This document shows, one piece after another, positions 45,401 to 58,534 of a DNA stretch of 64,000 nucleotides (the first letter of the stretch is position 1; the number at the start of each line of letters is the position of its first letter). The notes under the pieces are model-generated. The model worked only from the letters and a program-made list of their open reading frames with translations. It did no database searches and was not told where the DNA came from. Source of the DNA: Paragordius varius. Its lineage: Eukaryota; Nematomorpha. The DNA is taken from assembly GCA_964247055.1 (NCBI GenBank), contig OZ176055.1, positions 9,734,001 to 9,798,000 of the forward strand, in the 5' to 3' direction. The position numbers and the translations under genes were made by a program.

Positions 45401-48400
45401 TTGTTTTGATTGAGAATTAATTCGAAACCGATTGAATCGGACGGTTTAATAGACGACTTGGCGAACTGATTTTAATGCAACTGTCTTAATCGATTATCGT
45501 ATAGTTTTACATCCATCCGTCACCGAAGCTGCCACTTTTCAGTATTAGGATAGATAGAGTTAAAAATGTTGGTTGTTTTGATTGAGAATTAATTCGAAAC
45601 CGATTGAATCGGACGTTTTAATAGACAACTTGGCGAACTGATTTTGATGCAACTGTAATCGATTATCGTATTGTTTTACATCCATCCGTAACCGAAGCTG
45701 CCACTTTTCAGTATTAGGATAGATAGAGTTTAAAATGTTGGTTGTTTTGATTAAGAATTAATTCGAAACAGATTGAACCGGACGGTTTAATAGACGACTT
45801 GGCGAACTGATTTTAATGCAACTGTCTTAATCGATTATCGTATAGTTTTACATCCATCCGTCACCGAAGCTGCCACTTTTCAGTATTAGGATAGATAGAG
45901 TTAAAAATGTTGGTTGTTTTGATTGAGAATTAATTCGAAACCGATTGAATCGGACGGTTTAATAGACAACTCGGCGAACTGATTTTGATGCAACTGTAAT
46001 CGATTATCGTATAGTTTTACATCCATCCGTCACCGAAGCTGCCACTTTTCAGTATTAGGATAGATAGAGTTAAAAATGTTGGTTGTTTTGATTGAGAATT
46101 AATTCGAAACCGATTGAATCGGACGTTTTAATAGACAACTTGGCGAACTGATTTTGATGCAACTGTAATCGATTATCGTATTGTTTTACATCCATCCGTA
46201 ACCGAAACCGCCATTCCAGTATTAGGATAGATAGAGTAAAAAATGTTGGTTGTTTTGATTAAGAATTAATTCGAAACAGATTGAACCGGACGGTTTAATA
46301 GACGACTTGGCGAACTGATTTTAATGCAACTGTCTTAATCGATTATCGTATAGTTTTACATCCATCCGTCACCGAAGCTGCCACTTTTCAGTATTAGGAT
46401 AGATAGAGTTAAAAATGTTGGTTGTTTTGATTGAGAATTAATTCGAAACCGATTGAATCGGACGGTTTAATAGACAACTCGGCGAACTGATTTTAATGCA
46501 ACTGTCTTAATCGATTATCGTATAGTTTTACATCCATCCGTCACCGAAGCTGCCACTTTTCAGTATTATGATATATAGAGTTAAAAATGTTGGTTGTTTT
46601 GATTGAGAATTAAATCGAAACAGATTGTACCGGACGGTTTAATAGACAACTTGGCGAACTGATTTTGATGCAACTGTAATCGATTATCGTATTGTTTTAC
46701 ATCCATCCGTAACCGAAACCGCCATTCCAGTATTAGGATAGATAGAGTTAAAAATGTTGGTTGTTTTGATTGAGAATTAAGAAACCGATTGAATCGGACG
46801 GTTTAATAGACGACTTGGCGAACTGATTTTAATGCAACTGTCTTAATCGATTATCGTATAGTTTTACATCCATCCGTCACCGAAGCTGCCACTTTTCAGT
46901 ATTAGGATAGATAGAGTTTAAAATGTTGGTTGTTTTGATTGAGAATTAATTCGAAACAGATTGAACCGGACGTTTTAATAGACAACTTGGCGAACTGATT
47001 TTGATGCAACTGTAATCGATTATCGTATTGTTTTACATCCATCCGTAACCGAAGCTGCCACTTTTCAGTATTAGGATAGATAGAGTTTAAAATGTTGGTT
47101 GTTTTGATTAAGAATTAATTCGAAACAGATTGAACCGGACGGTTTAATAGACGACTTGGCGAACTGATTTTGATGCAACTGTAATCGATTATCGTATTGT
47201 TTTACATCCATCCGTCACCGAAGCTGCCACTTTTCAGTATTAGGATAGATAGAGTTAAAAATGTTGGTTGTTTTGATTGAGAATTAATTCGAAACAGATT
47301 GTACCGGACGGTTTAATAGACGACTTGGCGAACTGATTTTAATGCAACTGTCTTAATCGATTATCGTATAGTTTTACATCCATCCGTCACCGAAGCTGCC
47401 ACTTTTCAGTATTAGGATAGATAGAGTTTAAAATGTTGGTTGTTTTGATTGAGAATTAATTCGAAACCGATTGAATCGGACGGTTTAATAGACAACTCGG
47501 CGAACTGATTTTGATGCAACTGTAATCGATTATCGTATAGTTTTACATCCATCCGTCACCGAAGCTGCCACTTTTCAGTATTAGGATAGATAGAGTTAAA
47601 AATGTTGGTTGTTTTGATTGAGAATTAATTCGAAACCGATTGAATCGGACGTTTTAATAGACAACTTGGCGAAATGATTTTGATGCAACTGTAATCGATT
47701 ATCGTATTGTTTTACATCCATCCGTAACCGAAACCGCCATTCCAGTATTAGGATAGATAGAGTAAAAAATGTTGGTTGTTTTGATTAAGAATTAATTCGA
47801 AACAGATTGAACCGGACGGTTTAATAGACGACTTGGCGAACTGATTTTAATGCAACTGTCTTAATCGATTATCGTATAGTTTTACATCCATCCGTCACCG
47901 AAGCTGCCACTTTTCAGTATTAGGATAGATAGAGTTTAAAATGTTGGTTGTTTTGATTGAGAATTAATTCGAAACAGATTGAACCGGACGGTTTAATAGA
48001 CGACTTGGCGAACTGATTTTAATGCAACTGTCTTAATCGATTATCGTATAGTTTTACATCCATCCGTCACCGAAGCTGCCACTTTTCAGTATTAGGATAG
48101 ATAGAGTTAAAAATGTTGGTTGTTTTGATTAAGAATTAATTCGAAACAGATTGAACCGGACGGTTTAATAGACGACTTGGCGAACTGATTTTGATGCAAC
48201 TGTAATCGATTATCGTATTGTTTTACATCCATCCGTCACCGAAGCTGCCACTTTTCAGTATTAGGATAGATAGAGTTAAAAATGTTGGTTGTTTTGATTG
48301 AGAATTAATTCGAAACAGATTGTACCGGACGGTTTAATAGACGACTTGGCGAACTGATTTTAATGCAACTGTCTTAATCGATTATCGTATAGTTTTACAT

Positions 48401-51400
48401 CCATCCGTCACCGAAGCTGCCACTTTTCAGTATTAGGATAGATAGAGTTTAAAATGTTGGTTGTTTTGATTGAGAATTAATTCGAAACCGATTGAATCGG
48501 ACGGTTTAATAGACAACTCGGCGAACTGATTTTGATGCAACTGTAATCGATTATCGTATAGTTTTACATCCATCCGTCACCGAAGCTGCCACTTTTCAGT
48601 ATTAGGATAGATAGAGTTAAAAATGTTGGTTGTTTTGATTGAGAATTAATTCGAAACCGATTGAATCGGACGTTTTAATAGACAACTTGGCGAAATGATT
48701 TTGATGCAACTGTAATCGATTATCGTATTGTTTTACATCCATCCGTAACCGAAACCGCCATTCCAGTATTAGGATAGATAGAGTAAAAAATGTTGGTTGT
48801 TTTGATTAAGAATTAATTCGAAACAGATTGAACCGGACGGTTTAATAGACGACTTGGCGAACTGATTTTAATGCAACTGTCTTAATCGATTATCGTATAG
48901 TTTTACATCCATCCGTCACCGAAGCTGCCACTTTTCAGTATTAGGATAGATAGAGTTAAAAATGTTGGTTGTTTTGATTGAGAATTAATTCGAAACCGAT
49001 TGAATCGGACGGTTTAATAGACAACTCGGCGAACTGATTTTAATGCAACTGTCTTAATCGATTATCGTATAGTTTTACATCCATCCGTCACCGAAGCTGC
49101 CACTTTTCAGTATTAGGATATATAGAGTTAAAAATGTTGGTTGTTTTGATTGAGAATTAAATCGAAACAGATTGTACAGGACGGTTTAATAGACAACTTG
49201 GCGAACTGATTTTGATGCAACTGTAATCGATTATCGTATTGTTTTACATCCATCCGTAACCGAAACCGCCATTCCAGTATTAGGATAGATAGAGTAAAAA
49301 ATGTTGGTTGTTTTGATAAAGAATTAATTCGAAACAGATTGAACCTTACGGTTTAATATACGACTTGGCGAACTGCTTTTAATGCAACTGTCTTAATCGA
49401 TTATCGTATAGTTTTACATCCATCCGTCACCGAAGCTGCCACTTTTCAGTATTAGGATAGATAGAGTTAAAAATGTTGGTTGTTTTGATTGAGAATTAAT
49501 TCGAAACAGATTGAATCGGACGGTTTAATAGACGACTTGGCGAACTGATTTTAATGCAACTGTCTTAATCGATTATCGTATAGTTTTACATCCATCCGTC
49601 ACCGAAGCTGCCACTTTTCAGTATTAGGATAGATAGAGTTTAAAATGTTGGTTGTTTTGATTGAGAATTAATTCGAAACAGATTGAACCGGACGTTTTAA
49701 TAGACAACTTGGCGAACTGATTTTGATGCAACTGTAATCGATTATCGTATTGTTTTACATCCATCCGTAACCGAAGCTGCCACTTTTCAGTATTAGGATA
49801 GATAGAGTTTAAAATGTTGGTTGTTTTGATTAAGAATTAATTCGAAACAGATTGAACCGGACGGTTTAATAGACGACTTGGCGAACTGATTTTAATGCAA
49901 CTGTCTTAATCGATTATCGTATAGTTTTACATCCATCCGTCACCGAAGCTGCCACTTTTCAGTATTAGGATAGATAGAGTTAAAAATGTTGGTTGTTTTG
50001 ATTAAGAATTAATTCGAAACAGATTGAACCGGACGGTTTAATAGACGACTTGGCGAACTGATTTTGATGCAACTGTAATCGATTATCGTATTGTTTTACA
50101 TCCATCCGTAACCGAAGCTGCCACTTTTCAGTATTAGGATAGATAGAGTTTAAAATGTTGGTTGTTTTGATTAAGAATTAATTCGAAACAGATTGAACCG
50201 GACGGTTTAATTGACGACTTGGCGAACTGATTTTAATGCAACTGTCTGAATCGATTATCGTATAGTTTTACATCCATCCGTCACCGAAGCTGCCACTTTT
50301 CAGTATTAGGATAGATAGAGTTAAAAATGTTGGTTGTTTTGATTGAGAATTAATTCGAAACCGATTGAATCGGACGGTTTAATAGACGACTTGGCGAACT
50401 GATTTTAATGCAACTGTCTTAATCGATTATCGTATAGTTTTACATCCATCCGTCACCGAAGCTGCCACTTTTCAGTATTAGGATAGATAGAGTTAAAAAT
50501 GTTGGTTGTTTTGATTGAGAATTAATTCGAAACAGATTGTACCGGACGGTTTAATAGACGACTTGGCGAACTGATTTTAATGCAACTGTCTTAATCGATT
50601 ATCGTATAGTTTTACATCCATCCGTCACCGAAGCTGCCACTTTTCAGTATTAGGATAGATAGAGTTTAAAATGTTGGTTGTTTTGATTGAGAACTAATTC
50701 GAAACAGATTGTACCGGACGGTTTAATAGACAACTTGGCGAACTGATTTTGATGCAACTGTCTTAATTGATTATCGTATAGTTTTACATCCATCCGTCAC
50801 CGAAGCTGCCACTTTTCAGTAATAGGATAGATAGAGTTAAAAATGTTGGTTGTTTTGAGTGAGAACTAATTCGAAACAGATTGTACCGGTCGGTTTAATA
50901 GACAACTCGGCGAACTGATTTTAATGCAACTGTCTTAATCGATTATCGTATAGTTTTACATCCATCCGTCACCGAAGCTGCCACTTTTCAGTATTAGGAT
51001 AGATAGAGTTAAAAATGTTGGTTGTTTTGATTGAGAATTAATTCGAAACAGATTGAACCGGACTGTTTAATAGACGACTTGGCGAACTGATTTTAATACA
51101 ACTGTCTTAATCGATTATCGTATAGTTTTACATCCATCCGTCACCGAAGCTGCCACTTTTCAGTATTAGGATATATAGAGTTAAAAATGTTGGTTGTTTT
51201 GATTGAGAATTAAATCGAAACAGATTGTACCGGACGGTTTAATAGACAACTTGGCGAACTGATTTTGATGCAACTGTAATCGATTATCGTATAGTTTTAC
51301 ATCCATCCGTTACCGAAGCTGCCACTTTTCAGTATTAGGATAGATAGAGTTAAAAATGTTGGTTGTTTTGATTAAGAATTAATTCGAAACAGATTGAACC

Positions 51401-53390
51401 GGACGGTTTAATAGACGACTTGGCGAACTGATTTTGATGCAACTGTCTTAATCGATTATCGTATAGTTCTACATCCATCCGTCACCGAAGCTGCCACTTT
51501 TAGGTATTAGGATAGATAGAGTTAAAAATGTTGGTTGTTTTGATTGAGAATTAATTCGAAACAGATTGAACCGGAGGGTTTAATAGACGACTTGGCGAAC
51601 TGATTTTAATGCGTCTTAATCGATTATCGTATAGTTTTACATCCATCCGTAACCGAAGCTGCCACTTTTCAGTATTAGGATAGATAGAGTTTAAAATGTT
51701 GGTTGTTTTGATTAAGAATTAATTCGAAACAGATTGAACCGGACGGTTTAATAGACGACTTGGCGAACTGATTTTGATGCAACTGTCTTAATCGATTATC
51801 GTATAGTTCTACATCCATCCGTCACCGAAGCTGCCACTTTTAGGTATTAGGATAGATAGAGTTAAAAATGTTGGTTGTTTTGATTGAGAATTAATTCGAA
51901 ACAGATTGAACCGGAGGGTTTAATAGACGACTTGGCGAACTGATTTTAATGCGTCTTAATCGGTTATCGTATAGTTTTACATCCATCCGTCACCAGAACT
52001 GCCACTTTTCAGTATTAGGATAGATAGAGTTAAAAATGTTGGTTGTTTTGATTGAGAATTAATTCGAAACAGATCGAACCGGACGGTTTAATAGACGACT
52101 TGGCCAACTGATTTTAATGCAACTGTCTTAATCGATTATCGTATAGTTTTACATCCATCCGTCACCGAAGCTGCCACTTTTCAGTATTAGGATAGATAGA
52201 GTTAAAAATCTTGGTTGTTTTGACTGAGAACTAATTCGAAACAGATTGTACCGGACGGTTTAATAGACGACTTGGCCAACTGATTTTAATGCAACTATAA
52301 TAGATTATCGTATTGTTTTGCATCCATCCGTCACCGAAGCTGCCACTTTTCAGTATTAGGATAGATAGAGTTAAAAATGTTGGTTGTTTTGAGTGAGAAC
52401 TAATTCGAAACAGATTGTACCCGACGGTTTAATAGACGACTTGGCGAACTGATTTTGATGCAACTGTCTTAATTGATTATCGTATAGTTCTACATCCATC
52501 CGTCAGCGAAGCTGCCACTTTTAGGTATTAGGATAGATAGAGTTAAAAATGTTGGTTGTTTTGATTGAGAATTAATTCGAAACAGATTGAACCGGAGGGT
52601 TTAATAGACGACTTGGCGAACTGATTTTAATGCGTCTTAATCGATTATCGTATACTTTTACATCCATCCGTCACCAAAACTGCCACTTTTCAGTATTAGG
52701 ATAGATAGAGTTAAAAATGTTGGTTGTTTTGATTGAGAATTAATTCGAAACAGATCGAACCGGACGGTTACTAGACGACTTGGCCAACTGATTTTAATGC
52801 AACTGTCTTAATCGATTATCGTATAGTTTTACATCCATCCGTCACCGAAGCTTCCACTTTTCAGTATTAGGATAGATAGAGTTAAAAATGTAGGTTGTTT
52901 TGATTGAGAATTAATTCGAAACAGATTGAACCGGACGGTTTAATAGACGACTTGGCGAACTGATTTTAATGCAACTGTCTTAATCGATTATCGTATAGTT
53001 TTACATCCATCCGTCACCGAAGCTGCCACTTTTCAGTATTAGGATAGATAGAGTTAAAAATGTTGGTTGTTTTGACTGAGAACTAATTCGAAACAGATTG
53101 AACCGAACGGTTTAATAGACGACTTGGCCAACCGATTTATGCAACGGTCTTAATTGGTTAGCGTATTGTTTTACATCCATCCGTCACCGAAACTGCCACT
53201 TTTCAGTATTAAGATAGATAGAGTTAAAAATGTTGGTTGTTTTAACTGAGAACTAATTCGAAACAGATTTTACCGGACGGTTTGTAGAGGACTTGGCTAA
53301 CTGATTTTAAAACCTTAAAGGATTATCATATTATTTAGTTTTACATCTATCCTTCACCGAAACCGCCATTTCAGTATTATGATAGATGGA
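42405..53390. repeat. Satellite array, 172-bp monomer, about 64 copies, higher-order structure
   Basis: Head-to-tail monomers of 172 bp (for example ACTGTCTTAATCG at 42579, 42751 and 42923) alternate with a 168-bp form that lacks CTTA (AACTGTAATCG). Monomer variants (for example CCGAAACCGCCATTCC versus CCGAAGCTGCCAC; AGACAACTC versus AGACGACTT) recur in multiples of about 511 bp, i.e. trimers. The block at about 47190-48210 repeats at an offset of 1021 bp, and rare variants at 45101 recur at 50206 (offset 5105, five times 1021). The edges are more divergent (first unit; 52300-53390), as expected for an array homogenised from its centre. The GC content is clearly above that of the flanks. The monomer is not coding: its length is not a multiple of three. 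Nucleosome-scale monomers of this size are common at centromeres, but nothing here proves that role. Confidence 0.95.
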
Positions 53391-53879
53391 TGTAAGGTGT
53401 GTTAATTATTGTGTTAAAATTTTTAAAACATTAAATTTAATAAAATGATTGTTGCTTAAATTATAAAAACTCATGCTTAACATAATTTAACTAACCAAAA
53501 AAACCTCATATACTAAATATAATACTTTCAAAACCTAAAAACTCATAGACAAATATTTTTTAATAAAGACAACCATATTTTATATAAAGTAACATTTCAA
53601 TGTAAATTTAAATGCAAAAATTATTTAATCAATTTCTATTAATCCCAGTTTTGTAACCCAAATAGCTGGTTATTTCTGAAAAGATATGGTTGATGTTAAA
53701 AAATGTTATTAAATTATTACACTTTAGCTGTATAATATTAATTACTGTAAATTTTGTTCACAAATATTAATTGTGAAAATGCAAAATAAGTCTCAAACTA
53801 ACTACCGAATTATTAAAGATGATAACTTATGAAAGGCTTAAACACATTAATTTGTAATTGTGAATTTCCTCAACATATT
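53391..53879. repeat. Spacer with a worn MITE-1
   Basis: About 53535-53755 keeps MITE-1 landmarks: agacaaatattttttaataa, agacaaccatattt, aaagatatggttgatg and a final attactgta. Otherwise no feature. Confidence 0.5.
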
Positions 53880-54640
53880 TATGCAATCTGCGATACCCTG
53901 ATGATACGGTTCTCTAGACCGAATCTCATCCGGATACGATTGATTTAAATAGACTTACGTTGGAAGCAAGAGTGATGGTCTGAAGCTAAAACTATCTAAA
54001 TCTAAATAATCTTCAACGCCCTCATACCAATATCACTTAATCCTTCCTTTATAGACTTAAATCACTGCAAGTTTTCAGGTTTAATAATTGCATCTGACAG
54101 CACTTGAGATCCCGACATACGGGCACGCCTTGCTTTAGAACGCGGTACCATGAGCAAGCTGTTCAGAATTCGTAACTCTTCGGTAATAAGAGTTTAACCA
54201 AATTAGCCATTTTAAAGATGGTTTACCCTGTTGCTATTTGCGGGCTGAATTATGAGTGTGTATATTTACCGACAAAGCCATCATCACCTCATTTCAAATG
54301 TAATGCTTCCGGAAAATTTTGGGCATTTCCTGGAAAGCGAACATCTCCAATTCATAACTACTTAACTTCTTCAAATCAGATTATTACTTAATGATCTGGC
54401 GATCTACAAGCAATTAAAATATCTAGGCCACATCCTCCGATCCGATTCCCTGAAAAATTTTTTTTCTTTGGTTGGTCAATGGGATTCGCAAAAGGGGACC
54501 TAAAAAGCTTCTCGATATCATTAAATCAGTTACTAACCTTAACCCCTACCAAATTCGAAAGTCTCAAGAACGTTTGGAATGGAAAACACTTATTTATGAA
54601 AATAAAAGTCGCTATTGACTAACTTCTATAAACAACAATA
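53880..54640 (+). mobile_element. Second decayed LINE, reverse-transcriptase 3' part
   Basis: Interrupted frames recall the region after the catalytic core of a LINE reverse transcriptase: SGLIIASDST, then PDIRARLALERGTMSKLFRI, a hydrophobic YPVAICGLNYE-like segment, LKYLGHILRSDSLK, and a tail resembling the KV.G...GRP.KR.LD stretch. Many stops and frame changes are present, so it is dead. The motifs are of the same general kind as the fragment at 19880-20490 but the two differ, suggesting different subfamilies or ages. Confidence 0.65.
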
Positions 54641-57076
54641 ATATAAAAGATATTTTATCACCACTTTTTGTATGATATCCACTTAGTATAGGGGTCTCAT
54701 ACTATATAGACCAATTAAATGTTCTATTCATTTACCTATAATAGACTGATGGCTTAATCGATATCCTCTCATTTAAAAAAAATTTTATTAATGTTTGTTA
54801 AGCAAGGAATGTTATGAGGCAAATTTTTAACTTAACACAATAGATTGCCATATCAAGTAAAATTATTAAATTTCGCTAACAAAGTACTTTGTTTTTAATA
54901 GGACAAGTCACTCATTGAATGGTTAAAAAGGAAATTCATTACGTTTATAACTAACATATTTAATCAATTATTCTTTGGTTTCTTTTTTTTGGCAAATGCT
55001 TTAAGCCTTTGTCGTTTAAATGAATTATCTAAATATTATAAAATTTATTAAATATAAACTGTTTTATAGCCTAATAAACATTGTGTTCATTCTTTCATCT
55101 ATAACTTTTTAGCACAATGAAAACTCAAAAGACTGTACATCAATAAGCAGATTAAAGTTTTAGAAAGCTATACTCTAAGAAATAAATACAAGGGTAAAAA
55201 ATTAATAATTTGTAAATCAGGGATGTCCAACACGAATTGCTTCTTGAGTCGCATTTTAAACTCTAATAACAGAGGGCCGCATTTTACAAAAATATATGGG
55301 CATTCATATGTAACATTAAATAATATAAAACTGTAAAATGCAAACACAATATAAGATTGTTTTTCAAGTTCTTGCCTATATTGTATAAAATTAGAAAATT
55401 GTTTAAGAAATGAGATTTTACTAAGATTTTATGAGCCTATTTTTATAAATTATGGATATCAAGATTTTCCCGAGCCGCACATAAAATGCTAAACGATTCC
55501 AGCCAGACAATAATTTATTCGTTTTAAAAATTATGTTTTTAAATAAAAACTAATCAAAATTATATCAATATACACATTTTTACGAAATTTGTCGCTAATT
55601 TCAGGGTTTTGCTGGGAGAGGATCACAATCCTATCTTTGTTTAAATTATACTAAATCCATTACATTGCTCAACAAGGTTTTGTACCACCCCTTTTTTTTA
55701 CATTTTTTGTACTTAATGGCATGGAAAACCCGAAACAAAAAGATTCAATAGCCGCCAATAAGATTTTTTATTTAATTTTAAACTTTGTATTTAATTTTAA
55801 AAAACAATTATTCCTCGTGTACATATATTTAAATATTTAAACAAGCAAGTCAATACAACTGGTATAAGCCAGGTTTTTCATTATAATTTTAGAATGAAAA
55901 TTTAAAAGTCATCCAAATATACCAGCCCCAGTATACGATACCACAGAAGATTTTTTATTAACAAAGATTCTACAGAAAATGTTATTAATGATCCATACTT
56001 CAGCAAAATCTAAAATTGACTGCCAAATTTACCAATTAAATAAATAAATCGATCATCCAGGTAATAAAAGTGGCTTCCCAACATCCATCTAAAAATCAAA
56101 TTATAACGCATCCAATCATTTAGCACTAGGTATAAATAAACGATTTTTTGTAACAATCAACCGAAGAGATAAACCCTAATAAGTAAAAAAAATTACCAAA
56201 ATTAACAAAACAAATAGAGCATATCGAAAGCCGAAGGTTTAAACTGCAAAATGCCTCTTTTATTATTTTTTTAATATATGTTTATACGCGTTTATCTAAA
56301 CTTTGATGTTTAACTATTTTTTTCTCCCTGATATTTAAATAACATTTTTATATACAAAAGATAGAGTTTGGAACGCTTTATCAAATGATATTATTTTTAC
56401 AATATAATAAATTTTTATTGTAAAGTTATTAATTTTATCTTGTTTTTGAAAAATTGAAAAACCTATCAGTATAATAATAATCGACATGATCTAATTACTT
56501 TGTAAGCGCTGTTTATATTAAAATGTTAATAAGGAAGGAAATTATAGAAAAACATTTATATTTGAAATTCCTTATTTTGTTTCATTTTACAGTGTTCACA
56601 ACAAATATAGCTGAAATATATATATTATATTATCATAGGAAAATGTATCAGGATCATAGTGCTTTTAATTTTGGCCCTTTAAGTTAAGAAAGCAATTTTG
56701 TGGTAAGTACTCTATATCAGAAAATGCAGAGCACATTTTAAAATATTTTTTGATGAAAACCAAATGCTTCATTCCAAAAAATATCACTAAAAGCTATCAT
56801 AAACTACATACGATAAAAAAATTTAATTTTCGAATGCTCTTCTAAAATATGTATTTTAACTTAACGCAAAAATGCCGAGATTGCGCAATAAAAATTACAA
56901 ATATATGCTAAATTTTGGTATCAACTAAAAATATTTCTAAAAAATGCATACTTTTAACAAAAATTAATTTTTAGCAAAAAATTTTGTAGCATTCTTCATA
57001 CTATTTTAGTTAATGATGGAAACCATTAAAAACATTTTAAGGTATCATAAAAACACATTTTCTGCATAATTCGATG
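54641..57076. repeat. Spacer with a hAT-like left end and R3 repeat
   Basis: At 55218 the sequence cagggatgtccaacacg followed by agagggccgcattttac matches hAT-type termini, with an interior to about 55480. About 56560-57076 is an R3 repeat copy (tgtggtaagtactctatatc, aaatgcttcattccaaaa, ttcttcatactattttag). Nothing coding is seen in 54641-56560. Confidence 0.45.
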
Positions 57077-57340
57077 TTAATGAAAATTTCTGGCACCTCG
57101 AATTTCAATTAGAATGTCGATTGTCTTATAATTCATAATAATTAAATATTGTGTTTTTTCACAAATATCACCATAATTTTTTGGATTGTGATAATATTCC
57201 TTTGTGTTGCTAAAATTCAAGATTTTGGCATCATGAGTGTCCAGCCTTATCGGAGTGCTGGTGTCAACATGTATTTTTACTCCATCTCCTCATTGATATG
57301 AAGGATTATAGTTTCTGTCCGGTGAATTAACATCGCTCAT
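57077..57340 (-). other. Candidate exon or relic coding stretch
   Basis: Reading leftward from an ATG at 57340 gives MSDVNSPDRNYNPSYQ, a TGA, then 70 further open codons (GDGVKIHVDTSTPIRLDT, HDAKILNFSNTKEYYHNPKN and on) to TAA. The composition is more protein-like and less AT-biased than the surroundings. I recognise no family. It might be a pseudogene, an exon with a splice site near the TGA, or chance. Its downstream end overlaps the edge of an R3 repeat. Confidence 0.25.
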
Positions 57341-58534
57341 AAAATTAATTTGAAATAATTAGGCATGAATAATAAGATACCAAAAAGATTTTCTTCATAT
57401 ATAAGTTTTAGAGGGTAATAAATTTTAGTCAATTTAATAAAAAAATGTTATTTACTCAGAAAGGTATCTTATTTTTGAGTTTTTTATGTAAAAGGGCACT
57501 TAGCATATGTTCTTATATAATAATATTCAATAATAATGTTTCCAAGAAAACTAACTCTTTTGATATTATTAGATATCACATCATGAATTAATTGTTTAAT
57601 AATAATAATAATAGGAATATTAAAATACATGTTAGGCAGTTTATATTCCTCATTACATATCGATTTGCATAATCTTTTTAGAGTTAATGTAAACTGTTTA
57701 CCAATTTTTGTAAAAATCAAATATAGTATGGTATAGAAAACTATCCCCAATTTTAAAATTATCTGACTCAAAAAATTGAAATTTTGCTTTTATATGTTTG
57801 TTTCAAAATCTTAATATATGGGTAAATTTTTTTTCTCAAATTTAAATTTGCGGATAACATTCGACCTTTGATATGTAAAATTTTAAACATAGTTAAGGAA
57901 TTTATTAATAATTTAATACAATAGTAGAATAAAAATTAAAATTATACAGAAATGTTAATAAATGAAGAACATATTTTTTATAACTTAAGTTTTAGGTTCA
58001 AAAAATCTTTAGCAGTCTTTTGAATTGATGTTTTTACAATTACGAATTTTTTTACTGCATTAAAGATCAACACTTTTGCAACAGTTTTTTTTGAAAAAAA
58101 ATCTAAATGCTAACATCTTTAATAATAAGATTGAGTCTATTACAGTAAAAATTGAAATCACACGGACAAATTGTAAAAATATGAAGATTTTTTCTAAATG
58201 ACAACCCTACTTTTTCAAACCTTAATTTTTCCTACATAAACTATTTGATTACATTATCAATTGATATAATTGAGTGTATTGACAATTTACATATCATCAC
58301 TGTTGTGCAACCCAAAACAATAGGTATTATTTGAAAAAATTGAATTTGAAAAAGTAGGGTTGTCTTTTAGAAAAAAAATATTTTTGTCTTTATATTTTTA
58401 CGTTTTGTCCGTATAATTTTAATTTTTACTGTAATTCCAAATTTCTTGATGCCACAATTATGAGTTATAAAAATTATTTGTCTTCTAGTTCTGTCTTTAG
58501 AACATCCCTTTTTACGGTAATAAAACCACATTTT
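57341..58534. repeat. Spacer with MITE-1 copies
   Basis: A half copy lies at about 57925-58060 and an intact one at 58143-58431, flanked by TA, with ends CAGTAAAAATTGAAATCA and ttttaatttttactg. The latter lies about 100 bp beyond the stop of the next gene. The open stretch at 57484-57771 looks accidental. Confidence 0.65.

Noticed and set aside
42405-53390. CRISPR-like or coding interpretation of the repeat array
   Set aside because: Monomers are directly abutting, 172 bp long, without unique spacers and not a multiple of three. It is a eukaryotic satellite.
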